Shown: positions 18,262 through 28,248, counted from the first letter of the stretch. The stretch: 34,530 nt of DNA from Thiocapsa sp. (GCF_011390875.1 NZ_JAABRP010000025.1:1-34530); one strand, 5' to 3'. Translations and numbers: made by a program. The notes: generated by a model not told the origin, from the sequence alone.

Positions 18262-18357
18262 TTAATCTAAATCGCGCCCAACCACTCGCCTCCCCTGAAG
18301 ACGAGCCTTCGCCTAACCGCGACGGGGACAGATCACCCAGGGCGCGATTTAGATTAA
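18262..18357. repeat. 18-bp perfect inverted repeat flanking 60 bp, MITE- or terminator-like, overlapping the polA stop codon
   Basis: TTAATCTAAATCGCGCCC (18262-18279) and GGGCGCGATTTAGATTAA (18340-18357); polA TAA lies at 18354-18356 on the minus strand. Confidence 0.8.
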
Positions 18358-21074
18358 TGGGCCTCGTCCCAGTTGTCTCCCACACCGATATCGACAATCA
18401 ACGGAACAGCCAGGTCTGCGGCGGATTCCATCATCGTGCGAATGCGCGCACCGGCCGTTTCGACCGCATCGGCGGCGATCTCGAACACCAGCTCGTCGTG
18501 CACCTGCATGATCATCCGCACCGGCGGCTGCTCGGATTGGATCCAATGATCCGTCGCAATCATGGCCCTTTTGATGATGTCGGCCGCCGTGCCTTGCATG
18601 GGGGCATTGATAGCGGTTCGCTCGGCGGCGGCGCGACGGCCTTGGTTGCTGTGTCCGATCTCGGCGAGATAAAGCCGGCGGCCGAACAGGGTCTCGACAT
18701 AGCGGTCCTTGCGCGCTTGAGCACGGGTGCGCTCCATGAAGTCCTTGACCCCGGGATAGCGCTGAAAATAGCGATCCACGTATTCCTGTGCCGCACCCCG
18801 CTCGATGCCCAGCTGCTTGGCGAGCCCGAAGGCGGACATACCGTAGATGAGTCCGAAGTTGATGGCCTTGGCCGAGCGGCGTTGCTCGCCCGTGACCGCA
18901 TCGGGCTCGAGTCCGAGGATCTCGGCGGCGGTCGCGCGGTGGATATCGAGTCCGCTCGCAAAGGCTGCGAGCAGCCGCTCGTCCCCCGAGAGATGGGCCA
19001 TGATGCGCAGCTCGATCTGGGAGTAATCGGCGGCGAGCAGCCGGTTTCTCGGCTCGGCGACGAAGGCGCGGCGGATCCGGCGACCCTCGTCGGTACGGAT
19101 CGGGATGTTCTGCAGATTCGGGTCGCTGGATGAGAGCCGACCGGTGGCGGCCACCGCCTGATGGTAGGACGTATGGACCCGCCCGGTATCGGCGTTGACC
19201 ATCTGGCGGAGCTTGTCGGTGTAGGTGGACTTGAGCTTCGACATGCTGCGGTGCTGCAGGATCAGGTCCGGCAGCGCGTGGCCGTCGGCGGCGAGCTGCT
19301 CGAGCACCGCCTCCGAAGTCGAGGGCGCGCCCGTCGGTGTCTTGGCGACCACCGGCAGGCCCAACTCCTCGAAGAAGATCGCCCCGATTTGCTTGGGCGA
19401 GCCCATGTTGAAGCGCCGCCCGGCGGTCTCGTAGGCTTGAATCTCGATCTCCTGGATACGCTTGGCCAGCTCACCGCTTTGCACGGCGAGCAGGTCCGGA
19501 TCGATCCGTACGCCGTGGCGCTCCATACGCGAGAGGATGGGGATCAGAGGGATTTCGATGTCTCGGTAGAGCGCCGCCATGCTCGGGACGGCTTCCAAGC
19601 GCGGCCAGAGTGCGCGATGCAGGCGCAAGGTCACCTCCGCGTCCTCGGCGGCGTAATGTCCAGCCTGCTCCAGCGGGATCTGATCGAAGGTCAGCTGTTT
19701 GGCGCCCTTACCGGCGATGTGCTCGAAATGGACCGTGTCGTGGTCCAGATATTTTTTAGCCAGCGAGTCCATGTCGTGGCGGGTTGCCGTGCTGTCGAGG
19801 ACGTAGCTCTCGAGCATGGTGTCGTGCGCGATCCCGCGTAGCTCGACGGCGTAGCGGGCCAGAATGCTCATGTCGTACTTGAGGTTTTGGCCGACCTTGT
19901 GACGGTCAGGATCCTCCAACAGCGGCTTCAGGCGCTCCAGCACCTCCAGGCGATCAAGCTGATCCGGAGCGCCCGGGTAGACGTGGGCAACCGGGACGTA
20001 GGCGGCCTTGCCCGGCTCGACGGACACCGAGAGGCCGACCAGCTCCGCGCGCATGTAGTCGAGGTCGGTCGTCTCGGTATCGAAGGCGAAGATGTCCGCG
20101 GATTCGATCCGAGCCACCCAGGCATCGAACGCGTCTCGTGTGAGGACGACCTCGTAGTTCAGGCTCGGCTTCGGCCCCGTCGATGCGTCCGGGGCATCCG
20201 GCTCCGCGCCGCCGCTGCTCGTATCCTTCAGGGTTGCAAGCAGACGGCGTGACTCCAAGCGCTCGTACCAACCCCGCAGTGTCTCGCGGTCCGGCTCGGT
20301 CGGGCGCAGATCTCGGGGCTCTAGGTCGAGCGCGACATCGCGCTTGATGGTGGTGAGCTCGCGCGACAGGGGCAAGCTGTCCAGCACGGCACGCAGGTTC
20401 TCGCCGACCTTGCCCTTGATCTTGTCCGCGTTCGCAATCACGCCATCCAGATCTCCGTAGTCGGCGATCCACTTGGCGGCCGTCTTTTGTCCGCATTTGG
20501 GTACGCCCGGGATATTGTCGACGCTGTCGCCCATCAGACTCAGATAGTCGACGATGCGCTCGGGCGGAACGCCGAACTTGTCCTTCACGCCCGACGGATC
20601 CAACACCGTATCCGTCATGGTGTTCACCAGCGTTACATGCTCGCCGACGAGCTGCGCCATGTCCTTGTCGCCGGTCGACACCAGCGTCGGAATACCCTGC
20701 GCCGCTGCGCGGGTGGCGAGCGTGCCGATGACGTCGTCGGCCTCCACGTCCGGAACTACAAGCAGCGGCAGACCCATCGCCCGGATGACCTCCTGCAGCG
20801 GCACGATCTGCTCGCGCAGCTCGTCCGGCATCGCGGGACGATTGGCCTTGTACTCGGGATAGATGTCGTCGCGAAAGGTCTTTCCCGGTGCGTCGAAGAC
20901 CACGCCGATATATTCGGGATGATGCTCCTCGATGAGTTTGCGCAGCATGCTGACGACACCCATGAGCGCCCCCGTGGACTCGCCCTTGGAGTTGGTCAAT
21001 TTCGGGAGTGCATGGTAGGCGCGAAACAGGTAGCCGGAGGCATCGACCAGGATCAAAGGGTAGCGTGTCGCCAT
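18354..21074 (-). CDS. polA: DNA polymerase I
   Basis: MATRYPLILVDASGYLFRAYHALPKLTNSKGESTGALMGVVSMLRKLIEEHHPEYIGVVFDAPGKTFRDD...; 5' nuclease, 3'-5' exonuclease (FDTETTDLD) and polymerase (DYSQIELRIMAHLSGD, VHDELVFE) motifs. Confidence 0.97.
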   Translation of the reverse strand: MATRYPLILVDASGYLFRAYHALPKLTNSKGESTGALMGVVSMLRKLIEEHHPEYIGVVFDAPGKTFRDDIYPEYKANRPAMPDELREQIVPLQEVIRAMGLPLLVVPDVEADDVIGTLATRAAAQGIPTLVSTGDKDMAQLVGEHVTLVNTMTDTVLDPSGVKDKFGVPPERIVDYLSLMGDSVDNIPGVPKCGQKTAAKWIADYGDLDGVIANADKIKGKVGENLRAVLDSLPLSRELTTIKRDVALDLEPRDLRPTEPDRETLRGWYERLESRRLLATLKDTSSGGAEPDAPDASTGPKPSLNYEVVLTRDAFDAWVARIESADIFAFDTETTDLDYMRAELVGLSVSVEPGKAAYVPVAHVYPGAPDQLDRLEVLERLKPLLEDPDRHKVGQNLKYDMSILARYAVELRGIAHDTMLESYVLDSTATRHDMDSLAKKYLDHDTVHFEHIAGKGAKQLTFDQIPLEQAGHYAAEDAEVTLRLHRALWPRLEAVPSMAALYRDIEIPLIPILSRMERHGVRIDPDLLAVQSGELAKRIQEIEIQAYETAGRRFNMGSPKQIGAIFFEELGLPVVAKTPTGAPSTSEAVLEQLAADGHALPDLILQHRSMSKLKSTYTDKLRQMVNADTGRVHTSYHQAVAATGRLSSSDPNLQNIPIRTDEGRRIRRAFVAEPRNRLLAADYSQIELRIMAHLSGDERLLAAFASGLDIHRATAAEILGLEPDAVTGEQRRSAKAINFGLIYGMSAFGLAKQLGIERGAAQEYVDRYFQRYPGVKDFMERTRAQARKDRYVETLFGRRLYLAEIGHSNQGRRAAAERTAINAPMQGTAADIIKRAMIATDHWIQSEQPPVRMIMQVHDELVFEIAADAVETAGARIRTMMESAADLAVPLIVDIGVGDNWDEAH

Positions 21075-21219
21075 GAGGGTCTCGTCGGGGAGGCGGAGCA
21101 ATGGGAGCAACGGTAGCATAGCAGCGCCCGTGCCGCCGTCGATCGATCAACCCGATCCGGCCATCGACCGCTGCCGGATCCAGCATGACCGCCCCGCATG
21201 GCATTTTGTTTGCGGGCCG

Positions 21220-22326
21220 TCACCCCTCGAAGCGCACGCACAGCACCGGCGGAAGATGCCGGCTGATGTTCTGCCAGGAATCGCCTTGGTCTTCACTCAC
21301 CCAAAGCGAGCCGGTCGTGCTGCCGAATGCCAGGCGCAGGCCGTCGTGCGAACAATCCAAGGCATGCCGATAGACGAGGTCGTAGGCGGGCTCTGTCGGC
21401 AGCCCCCGATCGAGCACGTCGAAATGCGCCCCTCCGTCGCGGGTGCGCGTGACCACCAAATGCGCATCGACCGGAAAGCGTTTCTCGTCCTTGGCGGCCG
21501 GGACGAACCAGGCGGTGTCCGGATCGTTCGGATGGACGGCGACCGCGAAGCCGAAGCTCGAAGGCGGCACATCGGTGAGTTCGCGCCAGATCGCTCCGCC
21601 GTCGTCGCTCACAAAGATCCCGTTGTGATGCTGCATCCAGAGGCGATCCGGGTGGGCCGGACACTGGACGATGCGATGCGCATCTTGGACCAAGGGGTCG
21701 CCGGCCATGGCCTCCGGTAGATACTCGTTGCGCAGGCCCGCTCCGATCAGCTCCCAGCTGGCCCCGGCATCGCGGGTCGTCCACACCCCGCCGACCGAGA
21801 CCCCGACCGTGACGTGCAGCGGGTCACGCGGATCCACGAGGATCGAATGGATTCCCGAGAAATCGTAGCCTCCACCCATCCATTGTTTGCGACGCGGGTC
21901 GTCCCAGAGGGCGCGCGAGAGCTCCCAGCTCTCGCCGCCGTCGGTCGAGCGAAAGAGTGCGCCGGGGATGACGCCGCACCACAGCTCGCCCGGCGCGCCA
22001 CACTCAAGGGTCCAGACGAGCTGGGTGCTCCAGGGGACATCGACGCCGCGCATGGGGTCCTTGTCTTCGAGACCCTCCGGCTTGGGCGGGAAGGTCGGCG
22101 ACGCGGCCTGGCTCCAGGTCTCTCCGCCGTCTTCCGAGCGCTGCATCTTGACCCCGAAGTGCCCCAGGCCCAAGGCGGCATATCGTCGGGATCCACCCGG
22201 CTCGGCGAGGACCGCGGAGACCGGGTCCCCGAGAAACCAAGTCTTGGCGATCGCCCAGCGTCCGCCCTCGCCCCTTGCGATCCGAAACAAACCCTTGCGG
22301 GTACCGACCAGCAGTCGATCGCTCAT
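21220..22326 (-). CDS. BNR/YVTN-type beta-propeller (sialidase-like repeat) protein
   Basis: MSDRLLVGTRKGLFRIARGEGGRWAIAKTWFLGDPVSAVLAEPGG...; repeated SxDGGxTW-like boxes (RSEDGGETW, RSTDGGESW, TRDAGASW, SDDGGAIW, SEDQGDSW). Confidence 0.85.
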   Translation of the reverse strand: MSDRLLVGTRKGLFRIARGEGGRWAIAKTWFLGDPVSAVLAEPGGSRRYAALGLGHFGVKMQRSEDGGETWSQAASPTFPPKPEGLEDKDPMRGVDVPWSTQLVWTLECGAPGELWCGVIPGALFRSTDGGESWELSRALWDDPRRKQWMGGGYDFSGIHSILVDPRDPLHVTVGVSVGGVWTTRDAGASWELIGAGLRNEYLPEAMAGDPLVQDAHRIVQCPAHPDRLWMQHHNGIFVSDDGGAIWRELTDVPPSSFGFAVAVHPNDPDTAWFVPAAKDEKRFPVDAHLVVTRTRDGGAHFDVLDRGLPTEPAYDLVYRHALDCSHDGLRLAFGSTTGSLWVSEDQGDSWQNISRHLPPVLCVRFEG

Positions 22327-22327
22327 C

Positions 22328-22600
22328 TCAACCTCCCGAAAGTGCTTGGGCAACGAAGATCTCGTCGCCCTCACCGATCGGGTCGGATAGCCCGGCGCGA
22401 TCCCGGATCAGTGTCTCGTTGACGAAGATGGCCACATGCTTGCGCACGGCACCTTGATCATCCAGAAGAAAGCCGCGCGCGCGGGGATTGGCCTGAAAAT
22501 AGGCATCCAGCGCCTCCCGGACCGTTGCACCCGCAACAGAGGTGTCCGGGCAGTCCAGGTGCCGATACAGGTTGGGTGTAAAGCGCAAGACCGTCGCCAT
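22328..22600 (-). CDS. MoaD/ThiS-family ubiquitin-like protein ending in Gly-Gly
   Basis: MATVLRFTPNLYRHLDCPDTSVAGATVREALDAYFQANPRARGFLLDDQGAVRKHVAIFVNETLIRDRAGLSDPIGEGDEIFVAQALSGG*. Confidence 0.85.
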   Translation of the reverse strand: MATVLRFTPNLYRHLDCPDTSVAGATVREALDAYFQANPRARGFLLDDQGAVRKHVAIFVNETLIRDRAGLSDPIGEGDEIFVAQALSGG

Positions 22601-22736
22601 GGCAGCTCCGCAAACTGCATTTCGCGATCGAATCGAAACGTGGGCCTTGAGCTTAGTCTATTCCCGAGCACGCGGCTATGGTGCTCCGGGTGGGCGGAGC
22701 CCGAGACCGAACCTCGCAGGCAAGGCCGGCCGGTGG

Positions 22737-23201
22737 TCAAGACACCTCGGAGACACGATCCCGTGCTGCACCCTCGATACGGAGTCGCTGGCGCAGGCGG
22801 CGTAGGTGATCCGGATCGAGCGCGTCGGCGAAGACCGGGAGCGTACGGCGGTGCAGGAGGCCGAGACGGAAGTTGAGCACGACGAGAGGAAGGGTGATGA
22901 AGGTGGCCGGACTGAGGTGCGCCTCGCACTCGGCGCCGGAGACGAATCGGATCCGCCATGTCCCGTCCGACTCCCAGAGGACCGAACCTATGGACCAAGG
23001 CGCACCCCGCAGGACGTCGACATAGCCGACGTAGAGCGCGCTGAGGACAACCGGAAACCACAGAAACAGCAACAGCGGGCCGTCGCCGAGCAGCGGGATC
23101 ACGGCCGCTGCCGCGAGATGCGTCAGTCCGACGAACCAGGCAAACCGCCGGGAAAACCCGGGGCGGATCAGCAGCGGCGGACGTTCCCGGTGTGTGCCCA
23201 T
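22737..23201 (-). CDS. YgfX/CptA-like membrane protein
   Basis: LLIRPGFSRRFAWFVGLTHLAAAAVIPLLGDGPLLLFLWFPVVLSALYVGYVDVLRGAPWSIGSVLWESDGTWRIRFVSG...LDPDHLRRLRQRLR; two TM segments plus soluble tail, as in YgfX. Confidence 0.6.
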   Translation of the reverse strand: MGTHRERPPLLIRPGFSRRFAWFVGLTHLAAAAVIPLLGDGPLLLFLWFPVVLSALYVGYVDVLRGAPWSIGSVLWESDGTWRIRFVSGAECEAHLSPATFITLPLVVLNFRLGLLHRRTLPVFADALDPDHLRRLRQRLRIEGAARDRVSEVS

Positions 23202-23298
23202 TGCACGACCGGATCAAACGCGCTCGAGACGGTCTGCCTGATCCGAGCCGCGTCTCACCGTCATGCCCCTCCGATCGATCGCGTTGCGCAGTGCGTAG

Positions 23299-23348
23299 GT
23301 GCGAATTGATTCGCATCGGCCGACGCCTCTGTGCGAATACATTCGCAC
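23299..23348. repeat. Pair of near-identical short palindromes (REP-like or tandem operator)
   Basis: TGCGAAT-TG-ATTCGCA (23300-23315) and GTGCGAAT-AC-ATTCGCAC (23331-23348), centres 32 bp apart. Confidence 0.75.
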
Positions 23349-23425
23349 CGACGGTGCTTGGTCCATCCTTCGGCGGGGCACGCGGCGGGAAACCGGTCGT
23401 GTTCCCGCAGCGTGACCCGGTCAGA

Positions 23426-24511
23426 TCATGGAATCTCGGGCATGTCCCAGGTCTCCCGGCTCGTGAGCGCGCGCAGGAATGCGCCGAGTTGGAAGATCTC
23501 GGCGTCGGTCAGCCCGCGATCGACCAGCAGCTCGGACTTGTTCGGATCCGGATTGCCGCCGGAGGCCATATAGCGGATCGCCAGCTCGAGCGTAGGCGCA
23601 CTTCCGTCGTGGAAGTACGGTGCGCCCAAGGCCACGGAGCGCAGCGAGGGCGTTTTGAATGCGCCGCGGTCCGCCTCGTCCTTGGTGACGTTGAAGCGTC
23701 CCGGGTCGGGCGTTTCCTTGCCGTGCTCCAAGCCGATGTTGTAGAAGGTGCTGTTGCCGTAATAAGGCGGCGCGTGACAGGCAACGCATCCGGCCTTGCC
23801 GACGAAGAGCGCCTGTCCGGCGACGGCGTCCGGAGTAACTGCGCCGGCCTGACCCATCTCGAAGCGATCCCAAGGCGAATCGTCGCTGTTCTTGGTCCGC
23901 AGATAGGCGGCCAGGGCCTTGACGATCGTCTCCGGTGTGGCCGGGCCTCCGAAGATGGACTCGAATTGGACGGCATATCCGGGGACCGCCTGAATGAGCG
24001 GCGCGACCTGCTCCGGATCGGCGTTGATTTGGGCCTTCCATGCCGCCGACACCTGCCCCTCGAGGCTGGTTGCACGACCGTCCCAGTACCAGGCCGTCTG
24101 ATACCCCGCGTTGTACAGAGACGGGGTGTGCCGCGTGTTCAGCTCCCCGTTGTCCTTCGGGGAAAATGTCCGCCCGTCGGTCCAGCCGAGATGGCGGTAG
24201 TGGCAACCCTGGCACGCCATCGTGCCGCTACCCGACAGACGTGGATCGACGAACAATTGTTTGCCGAGTGCGATCTTCTCGGGCGTGGCGGGGTTGTCCT
24301 CCGGGTGGACCATCGGGGGCAAGGCGGACGGGCGAACAGGCGCGGAGGGCGATTCGGGGGCCGCGGCGGCGGCCGGAGCGAGAGTCTCCGAAACCGCGAT
24401 CGCGGGCTGATCGGGAGAACTCGGGGCGACGCCCTCATGTCTGCGGTCGTAGACGATCCACAGGGACGTGGCCACAATCAGCCCGGCGATGGGATAGCGG
24501 ATATCGATCAT
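23426..24511 (-). CDS. Di-heme cytochrome c peroxidase (CCP/MauG family)
   Basis: Two CxxCH motifs (CQGCH, CVACH); ALGKQLFVDPRLSGSGTMACQGCH...FKTPSLRSVALGAPYFHDGSAPTLELAIRYM. Confidence 0.92.
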   Translation of the reverse strand: MIDIRYPIAGLIVATSLWIVYDRRHEGVAPSSPDQPAIAVSETLAPAAAAAPESPSAPVRPSALPPMVHPEDNPATPEKIALGKQLFVDPRLSGSGTMACQGCHYRHLGWTDGRTFSPKDNGELNTRHTPSLYNAGYQTAWYWDGRATSLEGQVSAAWKAQINADPEQVAPLIQAVPGYAVQFESIFGGPATPETIVKALAAYLRTKNSDDSPWDRFEMGQAGAVTPDAVAGQALFVGKAGCVACHAPPYYGNSTFYNIGLEHGKETPDPGRFNVTKDEADRGAFKTPSLRSVALGAPYFHDGSAPTLELAIRYMASGGNPDPNKSELLVDRGLTDAEIFQLGAFLRALTSRETWDMPEIP

Positions 24512-24681
24512 GCGTTGTCTCCTCCAGTAATGGTCGGCCTTGGATGCAGCTCTTCACCCGTCGAGTGAGATATCCCGAGCGCGAGCGGCTTTTATGCAGG
24601 GGGCTTCCCGCGCGTGTCGGAACAAGGCGCGCCGACGGGGCGTAGCGGCCCCTACGGCGAGGAGATGATGCGATCGATGAT

Positions 24682-25035
24682 CTACCCGTGCAAGTCGACC
24701 GACCCGCCGCGTCGTTCACGCACGACATCCACGATGTGCCGCACGAGCCGGCGTAGCTCGGAATCCGGCGGTTCCGTGCGGGACATGAACCAATCGCTGA
24801 GACGTTGGTCCTGCTCGCCGAGCAGGCGGACAAAGGCGAGGCGTTGGGCCGGATCCAGATCTCGGTAGCCGAGATCGAGGAAACGATCCAAAAGGTGATC
24901 GAGCTCCAACATGCCGCGCCTGCATTGCCAGCGCAACCGTCGGATCTCGAGCTCCGTGTCCGAGGCCTGCCGGGAGGCGTCGTTCACGGCTGCGGTCTCG
25001 GATGTCGATTCAGTCGCCACCGGACCGCTAGACAC
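24682..25035 (-). CDS. sdhE: Succinate dehydrogenase assembly factor SdhE
   Basis: Conserved RRGMLELD motif in RLRWQCRRGMLELDHLLDRFLDLGYRDLDPAQRLAFVRLLGEQDQRLSDWF; overlaps the sdhB 3' end. Confidence 0.9.
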   Translation of the reverse strand: MSSGPVATESTSETAAVNDASRQASDTELEIRRLRWQCRRGMLELDHLLDRFLDLGYRDLDPAQRLAFVRLLGEQDQRLSDWFMSRTEPPDSELRRLVRHIVDVVRERRGGSVDLHG

Positions 25036-25720
25036 CCTTATCGAGCATCAGATCTTTGATCTTGCCGATAGCCCGAGTGGGATTGAGCCCCTTCGGGCAG
25101 ACCTCGACACAGTTCATGATGCTGTGGCAGCGGAAGAGCTTATAGGGACCGTCGAGGGCATCGAGCCGCTCCTCGGTCGCCTGATCGCGGCTGTCGGCAA
25201 GGAAACGCCAGGATTGCAGCAGGGCCGCGGGGCCGTGGAACTTCTCCGGATTCCACCAGAAGGACGGGCAGGCGGTCGAGCAGCAGCCGCAGAGGATGCA
25301 CTCGTAGAGACCGTCGAGCTTGTCGCGCTCTTGCGGCGACTGGAGGATTTCCTGCTCCGGGAGCGGATCCTTGCGCACCAGGTAGGGTTTGACGGCGCGG
25401 TATTGCTCGTAGAACTGGGTCATGTCGACGACCAGGTCGCGGATCACCGGGCGGCCCGGGAAGGGGCGGACCTGGATCGGCTCCTTCAACTCGCTGATGG
25501 GCGTGATGCAGGCGAGCACGTTGCGACCGTTGACGTTGACCCCGTCCGAGCCGCAAACCCCCTCGCCGCAGGAGTGGCGAAAGCTGAAGCTCTCGTCCTG
25601 TTTCTTCACCTCGAGCAAGGCATCGCGCAGCATCATGCCTTGAAAGGTCTTGACCTCGAAGTCCTGCATCCGGGGCTTGGTGTCGGTGTCCGGATTGTAG
25701 CGGTAGACGCTGATCTTCAT
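25028..25720 (-). CDS. sdhB: Succinate dehydrogenase iron-sulfur subunit
   Basis: MKISVYRYNPDTDTKPRMQDFEVKTFQGMMLRDALLEVKKQDESFSFRHSCGEGVCGSDGVNVNGRN...CILCGCCSTACPSFWWN. Confidence 0.97.
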   Translation of the reverse strand: MKISVYRYNPDTDTKPRMQDFEVKTFQGMMLRDALLEVKKQDESFSFRHSCGEGVCGSDGVNVNGRNVLACITPISELKEPIQVRPFPGRPVIRDLVVDMTQFYEQYRAVKPYLVRKDPLPEQEILQSPQERDKLDGLYECILCGCCSTACPSFWWNPEKFHGPAALLQSWRFLADSRDQATEERLDALDGPYKLFRCHSIMNCVEVCPKGLNPTRAIGKIKDLMLDKGV

Positions 25721-25761
25721 AACGCACCTGAATTCGTTGTTGTTGAACCCTGAACGCCGCC

Positions 25762-27525
25762 CTAATAAACCCGTTCCTTCGGCGGAAAGGACTCGACCGT
25801 CAGGGGCTTGGTGCGCACCGGTTTGTAGTCCATGCGATCGCCTTCCCGGTAGTAGAGGCTGTGCTTGAGCCAGGTCTGGTCGTCGCGCGCGGGATAATCG
25901 GGCCGGGAGTGGGCGCCTCGACTCTCTTGGCGATGCAGCGCGGAGACCGCGATCGACATGCCGACATCCATCATGTTCTCCAGCTCCAGCGCCTCGATCC
26001 GGGCGGTGTTGAAGACCTTGGACTGGTCGGTCAGGCGCACCTCGGGGAGTCGGTCACGCAACTCGCAGAGCTTGTTGTAGCCCTCGGCCATGATCTCCTC
26101 GGTCCGGAAGACGCCGGCGTGGTCTTCCATACACTTGCGGAAATCGGCACGCAACTGCTGCACCGTGGGGCCCTCGCCCTTGTGCTCCCAGCGGCGCAAA
26201 CGACCCATCGCCTGCTCCAGACTTGCGGAGTCGACGGTGCGTTGATAGGGGTTCTCGCGGACATACTCGATGATGTCCTTGCCCGCCAATCGACCGAACA
26301 CCAGGATGTCGAGCAGCGAGTTCCCCCCTAGCCGATTGGCGCCGTGCACCGAGGCACAAGCGCACTCCCCGGCCGCGTAGAGTCCGACCACGACCTCCTC
26401 GGAGCCGTGACCGGCCGGCATGGCGACGCGGCCGAAGCGGTCGGTCGGGATACCGCCCATCGCATAGTGTGCGGTCGGAAAGACCGGAATGGGCTCGATG
26501 ACCGGATCGACGCCCGCGAAGATCTGGCTCGACTCGCGGATACCGGGGAGACGTTTGGAGATGACCGCCTCGCCGAGATGGTCGAGCTTGAGCATCACAT
26601 AGTCGCCGTTCTCGCCGCAGCCGCGGCCCTCCTTCACCTCGGTGACGATCGCGCGCGAGACCACGTCACGGCTGGCCAAATCCTTGGCGCGCGGGGCGTA
26701 GCGCTCCATAAAGCGCTCGCCGTCCTTGTTGATGAGGTAACCGCCCTCCCCGCGCGTACCCTCGGTGATCAGCATCCCTTTGCCGGCGATGCCGGTCGGG
26801 TGGAACTGGAAGAACTCCATATCCATCAGCGGGATGCCCGCACGCAAGGCCATCGCGGCACCGTCGCCGGTGTTGATGTGCGCATTCGATGTCGTGCGGA
26901 AGACCTGACCCCAGCCGCCGGTCGCGAGCAGGGTTGCCTTGGACTCGATCAGAAGCGGCTCGCCGGTCTCGATCTCGAGCACCAGTGCGCCGCAGATCAC
27001 CCCTTCGGCATCCCGCACCAGATCGATGGCGAAGAACTCGTCGAAGAAGTGGGTCCGCGCACGAATGTTCTGCTGGTAGAGGGTGTGCAGGATCGCGTGA
27101 CCCGTGCGATCGGCGGCGGCACAGGTGCGCGCCGCCTGATCGCCGCCGAAGTTCTGGCTTTGGCCCCCGAAGGCGCGCTGGTAGATCTTGCCGTCGTCGA
27201 GACGCGAGAAGGGCACGCCCGCGTGCTCGAGCTCGTAGACCGTCGGGATGGCCTCGCGGCACATGAACTCGATGGCGTCTTGGTCACCGAGATAGTCCGA
27301 GCCCTTGACGGTATCGAACATGTGCCAGTGCCAGGAGTCCGGCAAGACGTTGGCGAGCGCGGCATTCACCCCGCCTTGGGCGGCGACCGTGTGGGAGCGG
27401 GTCGGAAAGACCTTGGAGACGACGGCGACGCGCAGATCCGCGCCGGCCAGTTGCAGCGCGGCGTTCAGGCCCGCGCCGCCGGCGCCGATGATGAGTGCGT
27501 CGAAGTGACGAGTTGGAATTCCCAT
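25762..27525 (-). CDS. sdhA: Succinate dehydrogenase flavoprotein subunit
   Basis: [57 protein letters not shown]...[19 protein letters not shown]. Confidence 0.97.
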   Translation of the reverse strand: MGIPTRHFDALIIGAGGAGLNAALQLAGADLRVAVVSKVFPTRSHTVAAQGGVNAALANVLPDSWHWHMFDTVKGSDYLGDQDAIEFMCREAIPTVYELEHAGVPFSRLDDGKIYQRAFGGQSQNFGGDQAARTCAAADRTGHAILHTLYQQNIRARTHFFDEFFAIDLVRDAEGVICGALVLEIETGEPLLIESKATLLATGGWGQVFRTTSNAHINTGDGAAMALRAGIPLMDMEFFQFHPTGIAGKGMLITEGTRGEGGYLINKDGERFMERYAPRAKDLASRDVVSRAIVTEVKEGRGCGENGDYVMLKLDHLGEAVISKRLPGIRESSQIFAGVDPVIEPIPVFPTAHYAMGGIPTDRFGRVAMPAGHGSEEVVVGLYAAGECACASVHGANRLGGNSLLDILVFGRLAGKDIIEYVRENPYQRTVDSASLEQAMGRLRRWEHKGEGPTVQQLRADFRKCMEDHAGVFRTEEIMAEGYNKLCELRDRLPEVRLTDQSKVFNTARIEALELENMMDVGMSIAVSALHRQESRGAHSRPDYPARDDQTWLKHSLYYREGDRMDYKPVRTKPLTVESFPPKERVY

Positions 27526-27532
27526 GCCTGGA

Positions 27533-27877
27533 TTACCCCTGCAGACCGGCGGTGATGATGGCCTTGAAGGCCCAGAGGCCCGAGGCGATGAAGACGAAGG
27601 CGAAGAGGGTCAACAGGCCGATCCGCAGGCCGAGCGCATGCACATAGTCGATCAGGGCGTCGCGGATGCCGACCCAGGCGTGGGCCAGCAGGAGTGGCAC
27701 CAAGAGGACGAGACCCAGCGCGACGACCGGATGTGCGACCCAAGCCACCAGGGCGGCATGATCGACCGGGGCGTCGAAGGAAAACTTGATCAGGAGATAA
27801 GTCAGGACGATCGCCAGATAGACGGCCGTGGCGCGCTGAATAACCCAGGCCATGAGACCGGATGCTTGTCGGCTCAT
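27533..27877 (-). CDS. sdhD: Succinate dehydrogenase hydrophobic membrane anchor subunit
   Basis: [50 protein letters not shown]...; ATG overlaps the sdhC TGA. Confidence 0.92.
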   Translation of the reverse strand: MSRQASGLMAWVIQRATAVYLAIVLTYLLIKFSFDAPVDHAALVAWVAHPVVALGLVLLVPLLLAHAWVGIRDALIDYVHALGLRIGLLTLFAFVFIASGLWAFKAIITAGLQG

Positions 27878-28248
27878 AACGCCAGCCCTCCACCGATGAC
27901 GAGAACGACGATGGCTGCGATCAGCGCGGTCCAAGCGTTCCGCCGCGCTGCAGGGCGGTCCAGCCCGAGGCCCAGGTCGAGCAACAGATAACGGATCCCT
28001 GCGAAGAGGTGATGGAGCAGGCTCCACGCCAACACCAGCAGGATCAGCTTCGCCAGCCAGAAGTCCAGGATACCGGCGACCTGCGCGAACCCCGCGGGCC
28101 CGGAGAGCGCTTGGTGGAAGAGGATGGCCGCAAGCGGGATGGTGAGGACCATCAAGACGCCGCTGATGCGATGAAGGATCGAAACGACACCCGGAATCGG
28201 CAGCTTGATCCGCCACAGATCCAGGAATACAGGTCTTGTTGTTTGCAT
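27874..28248 (-). CDS. sdhC: Succinate dehydrogenase cytochrome b556 subunit
   Basis: MQTTRPVFLDLWRIKLPIPGVVSILHRISGVLMVLTIPLAAILFHQAL...SLLHHLFAGIRYLLLDLG. Confidence 0.94.
   Translation of the reverse strand: MQTTRPVFLDLWRIKLPIPGVVSILHRISGVLMVLTIPLAAILFHQALSGPAGFAQVAGILDFWLAKLILLVLAWSLLHHLFAGIRYLLLDLGLGLDRPAARRNAWTALIAAIVVLVIGGGLAL

Noticed and set aside
19954-21204. 416-aa minus-strand ORF overlapping polA
   Set aside because: Alternative frame of polA; Arg-rich shadow.
23192-24568. 458-aa plus-strand ORF
   Set aside because: Antisense to the di-heme cytochrome c peroxidase with its CxxCH motifs.
26344-27555. 403-aa plus-strand ORF
   Set aside because: Antisense shadow of sdhA.
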